The notes under the pieces were generated by a model that was not told the DNA's origin, made no database searches, and worked only from the letters and a program-made list of their open reading frames with translations. This document shows, in pieces, positions 34,801 to 46,508 of a stretch of DNA of 64,000 nt. Source of the stretch: Myrica gale (Eukaryota > Streptophyta > Magnoliopsida > Fagales > Myricaceae); contig OZ005605.1 in assembly GCA_963930655.1 (NCBI GenBank), positions 14,143,501-14,207,500 on the forward strand, given 5' to 3'. Each line of letters opens with the position of its first letter. Position 1 is the stretch's first letter. The translations under genes were made by a program, and so were the position numbers.

Positions 34801-37800
34801 TGGTGAGAGGTGCCTTGGTGGGTGTGGATGTGGGAGGCGGTAGGGGGAATGGGTTATGCATTTCGCACTTATTATTTGCTGATGATACCCTCATCATGTG
34901 TGGGGCTGAGGAGAGCCAAGTTCGTCACCTTAGATGCTTGTTGTTTTGCTTTGAGGCGGTGTCGGGCTTGAAGACCAACCTTACTAAATCAGAAGTTGTC
35001 CCTATTGGCGTTGTGGACAACGTTCAGCGATTGGCTGCCTTCATGGATTTTAGAGTCTCTTCTCCCCAATGACTTACCTTTGGCTGCCTCTTGGTGCGCG
35101 ATGTAAGAGTCCCCGTTTTTGGGATGTCATTATCGAGCGGGTTGAGAGGAGTTTGGCTAGTTGGAAGCGTATGTACCTTTCAAAGGGGGGGGGGGAGAAT
35201 CACTCATATCAAGTCTACTCTCTCGTGCCTTCCTACTTATGACATGTCTCTTTCTTCTATCCCCATGGTGGTAGCAATCAGATTGGAGAAGCTTCAAAGA
35301 GACTTTTTGTGGGGTAGTGGGGGGATAGGCACAAGTTTCATCTTGTCAGGTGGAATCCAGTGTGTTCTCCTCTTAGCTCTAGTGGGTTGGGTCTAAGACA
35401 TTTGCCTTTGTTCAACAAGGCCTTACTTAGGAAGTGGTTGTGGCGGTTTGCTATGGACGATGATAGTTTATGGAAGAATGTCATTATGGCGAAGTATGGA
35501 TGCAAGTTGGGGGGTTGGAGGACTTTGGTGTTTCATGGTTCTTATGGGGTGAGTCTGTGGAAGCATATTAGTTGTGTGTGAGACTTCTTCTCTGAGCAGA
35601 CCTTGTTTGTGGTGGGATGTTGGCTTAGAGTACGTTTTTGGCATGATCTTTGGTGCGGAGAGAGAATCCTTCGGTTTGCTTTCCCTCTTCTATTCTCCTT
35701 AGCCCAGAATCAGGATGCTCTAGTGGCAGATTACTTGGAGGGAGGGATGAGAGCAACAGTTTGGAGTGTTCAGCTCTCTAGACCAGCCAATGATTGGGTG
35801 TTGGATGACGTCGCAGCCTTTTACTCTTTCGTGTATGGGCAGGTTGTCAGGAGAGGGGCGGTCGATAAGTTGAGATGACGGGATTCCAAAATTGGTGCTT
35901 TTTCGATCAAGTCACTGTACATACTTCTCTAGCGTGCTTCTGATTCGGGCTTCCCTTGGCGTTAGTGTTGGAAGAAGCTGGCTCCCTCTAGAGTTTCTTT
36001 TTTGGCTTGGGAGGTTGCTCATGGGAGAGTATTGATTATTGACAACTCCAGGAGGGGTCTTTTGTTGATTGATTGGTGCTTTTTGTGCAAATGCGAAGGG
36101 GAGTCTGTGGATCATATTTTTCTGCATTGCCAAGTGGGTCGAGGTTTGTGGGCGTATTTGTTTTTTATTATGAATCTTTCTTGGGTTATGCCTCGGAGGG
36201 CGATCGAGGTGTTGGAAAAAGAAGTTTGATAATCCCATTGCTTTGGCAGTGTGGTGAATGATTCCTCTTGCTGTTTGGTGGATCTTGTGGAGGGAGAGGA
36301 ACAACCGATGCTTTGAAGATTCTGAGCAGTCTTTATAGTTTAAGGAGTCTTGTTTTGCAGTCGCTTTTTCTTCGGGCCAATGTGATGTTGGGTTATCCCT
36401 TTTCTGGTTTTCCGAATTTTCTTAGTTTTCTTGTTTGTATGTGTTAGGGGTTCTCAATATTGTCTCTTGTACTGTCGTCTCCTTCTTTTTATGTTCTTTA
36501 TTTTTCTTCTCTTGAATAAGATTAGCTTATTTATCAAAAAAAAAAAATGTTTGGTGTCCGATAAATTTCCTGGAGTGCTGTCGGTTTTGAGGTACCTAAA
36601 GGTATATTCAAGTAACAGTTAGGACTAATGTAACATTATGTATTTTATTGAAATTGAGAGAATAACCCAAATAAATTGGACTTTTTTGTGTTTTTCCTAA
36701 GTAACTCTCATCAACTCAAGGTGATGCTCTTGGAAAATACCTTAGCCACTCACACTTGCTTTTCATGACTCGATTCTGTGGCTGACACATTTGGGTGCAT
36801 TATAAGTGGTTTGGCTATTTTGTAACTTTTTTATATCATATTGATTTAAATAATGCAACATTTTGTTAAAGCTATATCCTCTTATCTTTTTCTGGTGGTT
36901 TACGTATGTGATTTATATGAATCATGCTAAAAGCCTTGAAACCAATAGCAGCTCTTCTCCCCAAAAGCGTCTGGTAAAGAGTGAGGTCATGGTTCAATCA
37001 GGAATGGACATGTTACTTTAATAACCTATTTACAAAGTGTTCTTTTATGGGAATGAGTCGTTCTTTTTCCTTAATTTGTATTTCTGGTAAATTGAGTGAT
37101 CGATAGAATATAAAAACATGCATGGACATTTATATATGGATATATAAGACGATTAATCACAGGCTTGATAGAGAATATTGGTTGTTCCTCTTTTCACTTT
37201 GTAAGGGATATGCCCTCATTTGTTGGATTTGAGACTTCTCATTTTTTTCACTGTCGGTAATTTTGTGTTCTCTGTTTTGGTTGGGAGGTTTAGGGTTTGA
37301 AATTGGTGGGGAGGGATGACTAACCCCTATTTTAAGAACTCTTTGCATTAAATAATGGTTCTCTCTTTTGAATTTATTGCAAATAATGGAAATAGAACTT
37401 AAAAGTCGTGGACCCATTGAGATTCCTGTACATTGATAGCTTTCTTTTTCTCATGAAAAAAATGAATAGAAGTGCAATGCCTGTTTTCTAAGAACCCATC
37501 TATTGTTTCTGCTGTTTGATTTATCTGTTCATATCTAATTAATAGAAAGTTCTGTGCAAACAAATTTTAGGCTACAGGATTTGATAATCTATTGTCTTTG
37601 AAATAGTGATATGAAAATGTTGAGAGGGATTGTCTCAAGTGTGGGGGAAAGAAAATTGACTAATACATCATATCACAAATAGTTGGCGGAAGCCTTTGTA
37701 GCCAAGTGATATCCTCACTGGAAAAAAATGTGAAAAGCCATACACTGCCTTTATGTAGCTGTTTGGTGTGTTCCTTGTTAGCTATTGGTTGGGTAATACC

Positions 37801-40800
37801 TATGATCAAAATTTTGGTTGAGCGGAACGAGGTGTTTCGAGAACTCTTCTGTCTTCTGAGGGGTTTGTTGTTGAATTCCCTTTTTATTTGGGCCTCTGCT
37901 GTTTTGGGCGCTCCTTTTTTCTATTTTCTGATTTTCTTAGCTTTGTAGTTTGTTTGGAGTAGGTTTTCAGTATAGCTCTTTGTACTGTTACCCATTTTCT
38001 GTTTCTTCAATAAAGTTCTTCTTACTTATCAAAAAAAAAAAAATTGGTTGGTTGGAGAACTACACGGGTTGATGGTTAGAGGTGGTTGGACTGAAGTTCA
38101 GTGCTACTTTGCCTGCTCTGTAATAGTTGGGAAAGCATTCTGAGGGCATCAAGATATTACTTAAAAAATGCATACAGTCTTCTACTTTCCCATCTGTCAG
38201 TTGATCTGAGATTGGGTGTTTCTTTGTTCCTTGACTGTCTGCCATCTGTCATTGCAAGGAACATGTATGCCATGATACTAGTTTTATTAGTTACGAGTAG
38301 TATGACACTGGCTTAGAGATTGAATTCTGGATCAAGCTACTAGAAGCTGTTTTCCTTGATGCCATTCACAAATGATTTAGTAAATGTTAATTTCTGCTAG
38401 AACTTCTAGTTTGGTCTCTGATTGTTTTATATGAAGCTAAAGCAGTGTGATCTGCTTACTTAATTTGGATTTTCAATAATGGAACCTCAGGTACTTTATT
38501 GTTAAAAGCTGCAATCGTGAAAATTTGGAATTATCTGTACAACAAGGAGTATGGGCAACTCAAAGAAGTAATGAAGCAAAACTGAATGAAGCTTTTGACT
38601 CTGCTGCAAATGTGATTTTGATTTTCTCTGTCAATCGGACTCGTCATTTCCAGGTAAATTTTTTATTCAATATCCCACTATAGCTATTTTATCTGTGTTA
38701 TAGATCTGTATGTCTCTCAATGATCCCATAGCTTAGTAGTTTAATAGACTCCAACTGGTCTGTCTGGATCTCTGTTTTGTGTCTGCCTTGAGTTAAATCT
38801 CAAGATTGTTTTGTCAGGGTTGTGCAAAGATGACATCCAGAATTGGTGGTTCTGTTAGTGGAGGGAATTGGAAATATGCACATGGAACTGCACACTATGG
38901 GCGAAATTTCTCTGTCAAATGGTTGAAGGTACATCTTTTTCTCTCAATGGGGACAACTTTAGTCAGTATTTTCTCACGATGTCTTGTAATATTTCTTTTG
39001 GTTCCAAAAACTCGAGGTAGTCGGTTCAATTTCTCTCTTGTAATTGACATCATTTTTTGGGTGAAATGCGATTATGTTTTATTCATGGAGCTTTTAGTAC
39101 GTGCATTACATTCACTGGAGTTGTTTTTTCTGAAGCTTGAACAAAAACAATAAATTTTACCTGGATGTCTGAACTTCAACTCTGTTTGAAACCAGTATCC
39201 TAGGATGGAAACTAGGCCAAATTCATAGAGTAGAAGACCAAATAAGTTACATTTATATATTGTTTTGTGTAGACGTCTAAGTGCTGTATTTCAAAAAATT
39301 GCATGGCTAATGTCTATTTCTTGTATGCAGTTATGTGAATTGTCCTTCCACAAAACTCGCCATCTTCGAAATCCATTCAATGAAAACTTACCAGTGAAGG
39401 TATTATTTTGGGCATTCTTATTCTTTTATTTTAAATCTAATGGATGATAATAATTTGGAGATGTTTTCTATTCTTTTTGGTAAAACTTCTCATTGTAAGG
39501 CATTCATTACATAAGGAAAAACTTGAATTAGATCCAAAAAATGACCAACTCAAATAGATGCTCATAGTAAGCTTTCTTTTTTTCTTCTTTTTTCCCTCTT
39601 CCTATTGATCAAAAGGATCCAGCAGCTCCATGCTAGTAGAAAGAGTTAACCTAGCTACTGTTGGGGAACTTGGTAGAAGCGATTTGCTGCTTCCACCTAT
39701 GTAGGCTTCACAATAGCCCGCCCATATAAGATTAATAACAGTTTTCTCCCTGTACTGGTTCTTTTTCTTCCTTATTTTCTCCTTGGTTTTTCTTTAAGCT
39801 TGAACCAAGGCCAAGGTTGAGCTAGGACAAACTACGGAGAGAGGTGCATTATTTTGGCTTAACCCTTGCTCTGCCCAGCCTCACATGGAGCTTGGATTTA
39901 GTAATATGATCCTCATGTGCTGCTTCTAAAATACACAGATGAAGGCCCACACACGCATATGAGACTTGTTTGTACCTACACAACACATAAAGATGCTCAG
40001 GAGAGGGATATGCTAGTATCCCTTGCTTGTGGTGGATTTTAGCGGCACCCTAAATTAAACAGATCAACAACTGCAACCTCTCCATACTGCAACTTTACTA
40101 TAAAAAGCTTCATTTTGTGGTCTGGTTTTCTTCCTTGTTTTCCATTTTGTGGCAAGAGTTATATCATCTCATCTTTCACCCTGATACTGCATGGAAATGG
40201 TATCCAAACATCTTTTGTGCTATTATTGTATCTCATTTCTCCAGGAATGACAACCAAAGGTGGAATTTGAAAAATTGATAGCAACATCAACTTGGCTTAT
40301 ATTAAATTAATAAATGGGGTTATTAATTGTAAATTTAAGACCGTAATGTGATTGGATCTGCATGTGAACAATTCCAAGAAGTCCTTTCTTTACTTAATTA
40401 TTTGATCTTAGAGAGGGATATCCCAGATATTTGGCTTTGCTCATTCATGAAAGACATCCGAAATAGTCTGTCAATTTGTAGTTAAATGCGATTTAAGTAA
40501 ATTGTGGAGGTAAGAAGAATTGGATGGATTGGACCTTGGTCTTCATCTTGCATTAACATGCCTTTTCATATTGACAAACTAGGAATACCCTTCCCAGGTA
40601 AAATGAATTTGTGAAATTGGTCTCTGGGATTTTAGCCATGCCAGTTTGTGCATAATATTGTTATTAACTGCTACCTTTACTTTCATTCTCATGCCTGATG
40701 AGAGTGCAGAGAATCATGGCCTAATGATAAGCAATACGAATTCAGATACCCTTGGGGTACCTCGAGAAAGTTACATTTTTCTTTAGAAGAGCAAATAACT

Positions 40801-43800
40801 GAGAACCAAAAATATCGAGGTTTGTCTAGGCACTGTGAAAGTCACTTTCTGGAAGCAAATAGCAGAAGGCCCTGTTTGCAGACCAAGATTTCTGGAAAAT
40901 TTCGGGAATGTTGTGAAAATTGAGGTATATTCTAGTTTTATTGGATTTTGAGAGAAAGTAGTGAAAAGTAGAATTTTATGGTAGTTGGTGAAAAAATGTA
41001 GAGAGATGATTTGTGTGATTTTTTTAAGTTTATTGTAATGGAAATAGATGATTTGATGACCAGAGAGATGATTTTGAAGTTTTTGTATTCTTATTTTCTT
41101 GATAAAAATTTTGAGTTTTTGTTTGCAAATTGAGAATTTTGGAATGGAAGGAAATTTAGCCAAAATGTGGTTTGCAAACATGCCCTAGTAAGTGGAGACG
41201 GTAATTGCTATGGGAAGCTGAATATTTACCAACAGGAAGTCAATAAAGATATATAGGTTTTTCAACCTTACTTTCTTGAGGAGGGTTTGAGCTAACCCTT
41301 GCTGAACTTTTTGTGATAGTTCTTGAGAGAGCTTCTGGTGACATTTGCCTGTGTTATTGAACCTAATTTGCCTTTTATTGCTATTAGTTTTTTGCAAATA
41401 GGAAAAAGTAATAGTTGCCTGTAAAAATTGTTTGGAAAGCAAAAATATCTAACTTGGTGCCCTAAGAATTGAGAACTTTAGTTTTTGAAATGTCATTGAT
41501 TTATCTGTTGAGATTTCGCATGCTAAAAGAGGCGCCCTTGCCATTATGATGGTGGATACTGTTGATTACCAATTTTGCTATACACGTAAAATGCTAACTG
41601 CATTTGTTGAGACCATATCAGGTTCCTTCATCTTGAAGGTAGGTAATTATGATCTAACTGCAGTTGGCGAATATATAGACATTCTTAACGTAAAGTACGT
41701 TTTAAACTTAAGTGCCCAAAAGTGAGGGGAACAGCTTTTTAATGATTGTGGCAAACACTTGACAAGTTGAGACTAAGGTTCAAGACAAAATTGCATAAAA
41801 GGCCTTCAGGTTCCCATACTATTGGCAATTAAAACAAAAATATCCAAAATTAAGGGCATATGGGTGCTTTGACTAAGATGGATTGTGGACAACTCTTGCG
41901 GTAATTTTTGTAACTTAAACATGTAACTCCTTGGGTTCCCCATTTGTTGGCATGTCTCTGTGTGAGCCCTAACTGATCTCATTGTTTTGCATTTGTAACT
42001 GCAGATAAGTAGAGACTGTCAGGAGCTAGAGCCTTCTGTTGGAGAGCAGTTGGCTTCCTTGCTTTATCTCGAGCCAGATAGTGAACTTATGGTATGTGTT
42101 TTTACAAGTGATGGTCGCATGCAACAACTTAATCAGCTTAATAGGTTTAGAAATCTGGAAAAGAAAATGGAATGCAATAAACTGAAAATGCGAAATATAT
42201 GCAAATACTGTTGGCATAAAGGTGGGATTGCTTAATTATTTGAGTTTATGCATGTGTCTTTCTAGATAAAAATGTTAGGAATATTGTTGCAGAGACGACA
42301 CTAGGGTCTGAGTATTGTATTGAGACCCCACACTCTCACAGCAAATGATAGGATGGCTTCTTTGGTTGAAGGAATATTAGAGTGCGTGTTTAAGTGAACA
42401 ATGGAGAGTCGAGATGCAATAATAGGTTCCATCCTTGCAGAAGAACAAAGGCAATTAACTTGGTGATAAGTTTCAATCTGCTTAGCTTTTGGCTGTGATT
42501 TGGTGATCCTATGCACTGGTCGTTATGCAGAAGGGACAGGTGGAATTTTAAGCCCCAATTCGAAAGTCATATCCAAATTGCTTTAGGAAAAGGTCATCTC
42601 CACGGCACAATAATATCTGCCGTAAAGGAATGCAACTGGTCATAAAGCGATAAAGCGCCTAATACCCAGTCCACCTTGCTTAATGGGGCAACACACTGTC
42701 TCCCAATTAAGCAAGTGGTACTTGTGCACAGTCTCAGTGCTGCCCCACAAGAAATCCCTCTGTAGCTTCTCCAATCTACAAGCCACGGAGGAGGGAATAG
42801 GGAAAAAAGATAAGAAGTAAGTCGGGAGATTAGCAAGAGTGGACTTGATCAAGAGGTGTTATTTGGAGGGATCGGAACAAGAGGTGTTTCGAGAACTCTC
42901 CTATGTCTTCTGAGGGGCTTAGGGGGTTACTGTTGTATTCTCTTTTTCTTTGGGCCTCTGCTGTTTTGGGCTCTCCTTTTTCTGATTTTGATGATTTTCT
43001 TAGCTTCGTAGCTTCTATGGCGTAGGTTTTCAGTATAGCTCTTTGTACTGGTACCTTTTTTCTTTCTCTTCAATAATATTTTTCTTACTTATCAAAAAAA
43101 AAGAGAATGGAAAAAGGAAAAGTTCATTTTTGAGAAAATTGACTCATCATTTACTTTTTCTTATTTTGTTGAGGTTTTATTGTTGAAACGGGTTTTCTTC
43201 AATATTTTGCTCTTGTATCTGCTATTCTGTTGCACTAACCGCTGACTTTACTGGGTCATTTGGATTCACCTTTGTTTGTTAAATATTCTTTTAGCAAATG
43301 TCTGAAATATGTTTAGGTGAGTTTACAAAGGTCATACGACATGGATGGACCATTCTGGTGTTATCATTTCGTGTCTATGTCACTACTGATTTAGATGTTC
43401 TGATGGAAGACCGGGGTCATAGGTGGATTACCCCTAATTCGAATGATTGTGTCAGCATGTGCGACAAACTTAAGTGATTCTGATGGCAAGGAGTAGAGGT
43501 TTTATGTTTCTTAGCTTTTCCGCTGCTGTGGTTTTCTTTTTTGTATGGACATTATAAGAAGTTGACTCTCTTTTGTAATACTTCGGTATTAATAAAAGGT
43601 TCTACTTGTATTTTAGTTGGAATCTTGTTGTTTTCACGATCCTCCCACTGGCCGTAATCTTAGTCTAATAGCGACGTTTATTACTATAAGACAACGCTTG
43701 AGGTCTTGACGGTCCGGGCTATTACACGAGCTGTTGATATAACTCATTAATGTGGTAGCTGAATGAGAGCCGTTTATTAGGACTTATTAGGATCTTATTA

Positions 43801-45933
43801 TCATGACTGAATCTAAACCCATTTTTGTATCATTTCCTTGCAATAGGCATAAGGCTAGAGTGAGGAGGTACTAAAGAGCGCATTGTAGATGGATTAAGGT
43901 GCAATAGGTGGGACTAGAGTGAGCTGGAAGAACTAGTTGTGATCCATTGGTCAATGTAGCATGAAAATTTAGAATGATGGATTGCGTTGTGTATGGAGTA
44001 AGGTGCAATTCAACTCTTACCTGTCCTCCTTCCTGCAGTTTGTGGTCAGGGTGAGCTTCAGTATCAGAGATAATGTTTTGAGTAGAACTACTTGCTTATG
44101 CAAAATGACACACGGTCAAAGTTGTCTTAGAAAAGGTTCATTTGGACTCATGATATGAGTGGTTACATGAGAGATGGTATAACATGCCAACAGGATAACT
44201 GTATCAATTACTCAGGTGATCGGAGAGGGGGTGAAAAGAAATTAATGACTTTAAGATAGTTTGAAACAAATATAAAATGATTATCTGCCTAGGTAACTAC
44301 TAGCTATTGCTCAAAAAAATCAGAAAGTGAGCATTAGGATACTCAAGAATAGAAATTCGAATTTTGAATCCATATGTTCCTGCTATGCTGTTGTTATATA
44401 ACCTAGGTGTGAAATCCTAAGGTGGTGTTTCTGTGCCAAAATTTTAGGGTGTCAAAATTTTGGGTATGAGAGTTGTTGAAAAAGTAAAGAGAAAATTTGA
44501 ATGAGTTTTTTTATATTTATTATAGTGGAAAAGAATGATTTGATGGAGCAAAAGAGATTATTTTGTAGTTTTTTTATTAAGCCAATATTTTGGCTTGAGC
44601 ACTCAAACACCACCTAAATATCAATTAGTCCTCATTTTCTCCCTTTATCTTCAAATACCCCTTTAATATTTTCCATTGATATGGATTGAGAAGAACTATA
44701 GTTTTTTGTAGCAACGCCACAGGGTTTTTCAACAAATGAAATATCTCTGTGGCACTGGTAGTAAGTACTCTATGGTTTGGGTCTTCAAGGCATCTTGTAG
44801 AGTGCCGCATTGGAGAGCAAGATCTCATTAGTGTGCTTAAAAAAAGAAGAAAAAAGCTCTTGGTTCATGCGATCAAATCTATTTCCCATGGCAGCCAGTG
44901 ACTGGCATCTTATGTCCTCATGAGGTGGGAGAGACTCCAAGGACCGAATTGCACTGCAATATATCATTTGCAAGACATTTTAAATGGTCGCTACTAAATG
45001 AATCTGGTTGTCGTGCTTTCTTTTCCCTGGGTGCAGGCAATCTCACTTGCTGCTGAATCAAAAAGAGAGGAGGAGAAAGCAAAGGGAGTTGATCCAGACA
45101 ATGGAGGAGAGAACCCAGATATTGTCCCCTTTGAGGACAACGAAGAAGAGGAAGAGGAAGAAAGTGAAGAAGAAGAGGAGAGCTTTGGCCAGGTTCCTGT
45201 GGCAGCAACTCAGGGCAGAGGAAGGGGCAGGGGAATCATGTGGCCCCCTCACATGCCGCTAGCACGTGGAGCCAGACCTATGCCTGGGACACAGGGTTTT
45301 CATCCTGTAATGATGGGTGCTGATGGGTTAGCTTATGGACATGTTACCCCCGATGGGTTTCCTATGCCAGATCTTTTTTGTGTAGGCCCCCGTGCTTTTG
45401 TGCCCTATGGTCCAAGATTCCCTGGTGATTTTACAGGTCCCACCTCTGGCATGATGTTTCGTGCACGACCTTCGCAACCTGGGGTGTTTCCAGCTGGAGG
45501 ATTTGGGATGATGATGGGTCCAGCGCGTGCCCCCTTTATGGGTGGGATGGGGGTTGCAGGTATGAATCCAGCCCGTTCTAGCCGGCCAGTTGGAATGCCC
45601 CAAATGTTTCCACCACACCCGCCACTATCCTCTCAGAGCATCAACCGTGTGGTGAAGAGGGATCAGAGGGCTAATGATCGGAGTGATATGTATAGTGCTG
45701 GTTCAGAACAAGGTAAGGGTCAAGAGATGCTCGGTCCAGGTGGTGGACCAGATGATGAGACACATAACCAGCATGGACTCAAGGGTCACCATGAAGATCA
45801 ATATGGCGGTGGCATTAACTTTAGAAATGAGGAGAGTGAAAGTGAGGATGAGGCACCAAGGCGGTCAAGGCATGGAGAGGGCAAGAAGCGGCGAGGCTCC
45901 GAAGGAGATGGTACCGCCAGTTCTGATCACTGA
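28838..45933 (+). CDS. CPSF30: CPSF30-L: cleavage and polyadenylation factor 30 kDa subunit with YTH domain
   Basis: Exons 28838-29226, 29871-30248, 38491-38653, 38818-38928, 39331-39399, 42005-42091 and 45037-45933 have GT/AG borders and join to 697 codons plus stop. It starts [15 protein letters not shown] as in other plants. Three CCCH fingers (C74-H92, C102-H120, C128-H146; the third is split by intron 1) bind poly(A)-signal RNA. A Gln-rich linker leads to a YTH domain (about 257-395) with predicted m6A-cage residues W277, W328 and Y337. An acidic run ([19 protein letters not shown]), a Gly/Met/Pro-rich region and a basic KKRR tail follow. In the nucleus it acts in mRNA 3' end formation and, through YTH, in m6A-dependent poly(A) site choice. 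Read-through of exon 2 to the stop at 30279 would give a 265-residue short form with no YTH, like the Arabidopsis short isoform. Introns 2 and 6 are loaded with LINEs. Confidence 0.95.
30901..32168 (+). pseudogene. LINE ORF1-like region
   Basis: Translation starts near 30901 with [20 protein letters not shown] and shifts frame near 31185 into [20 protein letters not shown], a module seen at the start of plant LINE proteins. A long open stretch to 32168 follows, rich in Gly, Pro and Ser (for example GTPG- and PGIQG-like repeats). A zinc-knuckle is not evident. A second open piece (32345-32950) has no recognisable domain and leads to the endonuclease. Confidence 0.55.
32950..36230 (+). pseudogene. 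LINE ORF2: endonuclease, reverse transcriptase, zf-RVT, decayed
   Basis: Endonuclease pieces are GGISTLFPS near 33240 and [20 protein letters not shown] near 33340, then [10 protein letters not shown] near 33490. The reverse transcriptase has [19 protein letters not shown] (34350-34400), [13 protein letters not shown] (34545-34583), [16 protein letters not shown] (34720-34765) and [12 protein letters not shown] (34870-34905), with the FADD catalytic motif intact. C-terminal parts are [12 protein letters not shown] (35283-35318) and a zf-RVT-like segment with [19 protein letters not shown] (36075-36130). At least eight stops or shifts interrupt it, so it is a dead copy. Confidence 0.9.
37727..38043 (+). 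mobile_element. 5'-truncated LINE 3' end in CPSF30 intron 2
   Basis: The segment ends with CAATAAAGTTCTTCTTACTTATC and a run of A at 38031-38043. It shares GAGGTGTTTCGAGAACTC (about 37830) and the following 200 bases with the copy at 42880-43100. The 5' cut near 37727 is approximate. Only the 3' untranslated end and the last codons are present. Confidence 0.75.
40866..41188. mobile_element. MITE in CPSF30 intron 5
   Basis: The ends are imperfect inverted repeats: left GGCCCTGTTTGCAGACCA, right TGTGGTTTGCAAACATGCCC. The size and the GGCCCTGTTTGC start are typical of hAT-type plant MITEs. The target duplication is not clear by eye. Confidence 0.6.
42590..43100 (+). mobile_element. LINE insertion with inverted 5' part in CPSF30 intron 6
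   Basis: The right part (about 42868-43099) is a LINE 3' end in sense orientation ending CTTACTTATC plus a run of A. The left part (about 42597-42860) is from inside the reverse-transcriptase ORF but on the minus strand: [17 protein letters not shown] and [13 protein letters not shown], corresponding to about 35210-35420 of the long copy. The join of an inverted upstream piece to a 3' end is what twin priming produces. AGGAAAAGGTCAT at 42585 and AGGAAAAGTTCAT near 43115 may be the target duplication. Confidence 0.75.
44421..44614. mobile_element. Tourist-like (PIF/Harbinger) MITE in CPSF30 intron 6
   Basis: The element starts GGTGGTGTTTCTGTGCC and ends GAGCACTCAAACACCACC, imperfect inverted repeats. 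It is flanked on both sides by TAA (44418-44420 and 44615-44617), the target duplication expected for PIF/Harbinger elements. It is 194 bases long with no coding capacity. Confidence 0.75.
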
Positions 45934-46508
45934 CAGGTGCCACCAGCTGAGCTGCAAAACGAGTGACCCAACTAACGGGAGAAGCCATTTTCCTCATGCT
46001 AACCTCCGCTTTCTTGGAAAATGAACGAACTAGAATTCTTGACGAGTACTTTGGCTGTATCTGAGGTGATTCCTATTTTTTGAAGTTACTCCTAGTGATT
46101 AAAGTTGTTGCTAGGATGGGTTATGTACTTATATTCAATGGATAGAGTAAGTGTGACAAATACACATGGGAACTTCGTTGTGCTCCAGACTAACGCACCT
46201 GCTGTAAATAAGTTTTTACCGTAACGTATTCAGTGGCTGCTGCTAGTTGGCCAACAAAATTCTGCACTCCTAATGAAGAATATTTATTTGTTTGTATGCT
46301 CTTGGTATCGCGCACTAACCAACAAAAGTTGGATTGTAGGTTAGAGTGCAAAGTTTGGACAAATTGTATTTGTTTTCCTCCGGTGGACATAGAAGGCACG
46401 GAAGGGGTATTTAGTACCCTGAAGAGATAATAAGTATCAGGTATCTCGATAATTGAACAATTAATATTCGTGCATTTTCAAGATTGAACAACTAGTTGAT
46501 GGAGCAGT
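45934..46508. other. Shared 3' flank of two convergent genes
   Basis: Only 575 bases separate the stop codons of CPSF30 (plus strand) and the TNL (minus strand), so their 3' UTRs and poly(A) sites must be close or overlap. Plus-strand bases to about 46055 were also copied into the fragment at 16985. No further gene is seen. Confidence 0.6.

Larger units (their letters stand above)
30890..36547 (+). mobile_element. Near full-length LINE (non-LTR retrotransposon) in CPSF30 intron 2
   Basis: It lies in the sense orientation within intron 2. An ORF1-like region, an endonuclease, a reverse transcriptase and a zf-RVT domain appear in the usual LINE order. The element ends with TTATC followed by a run of about 12 A at 36536-36547. 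All frames carry stops and shifts, including a G10 run near 35190, so it cannot move itself. The 5' limit is approximate; no clear target duplication was found. Two other copies with the same 3' end sit in this gene. Confidence 0.88.
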
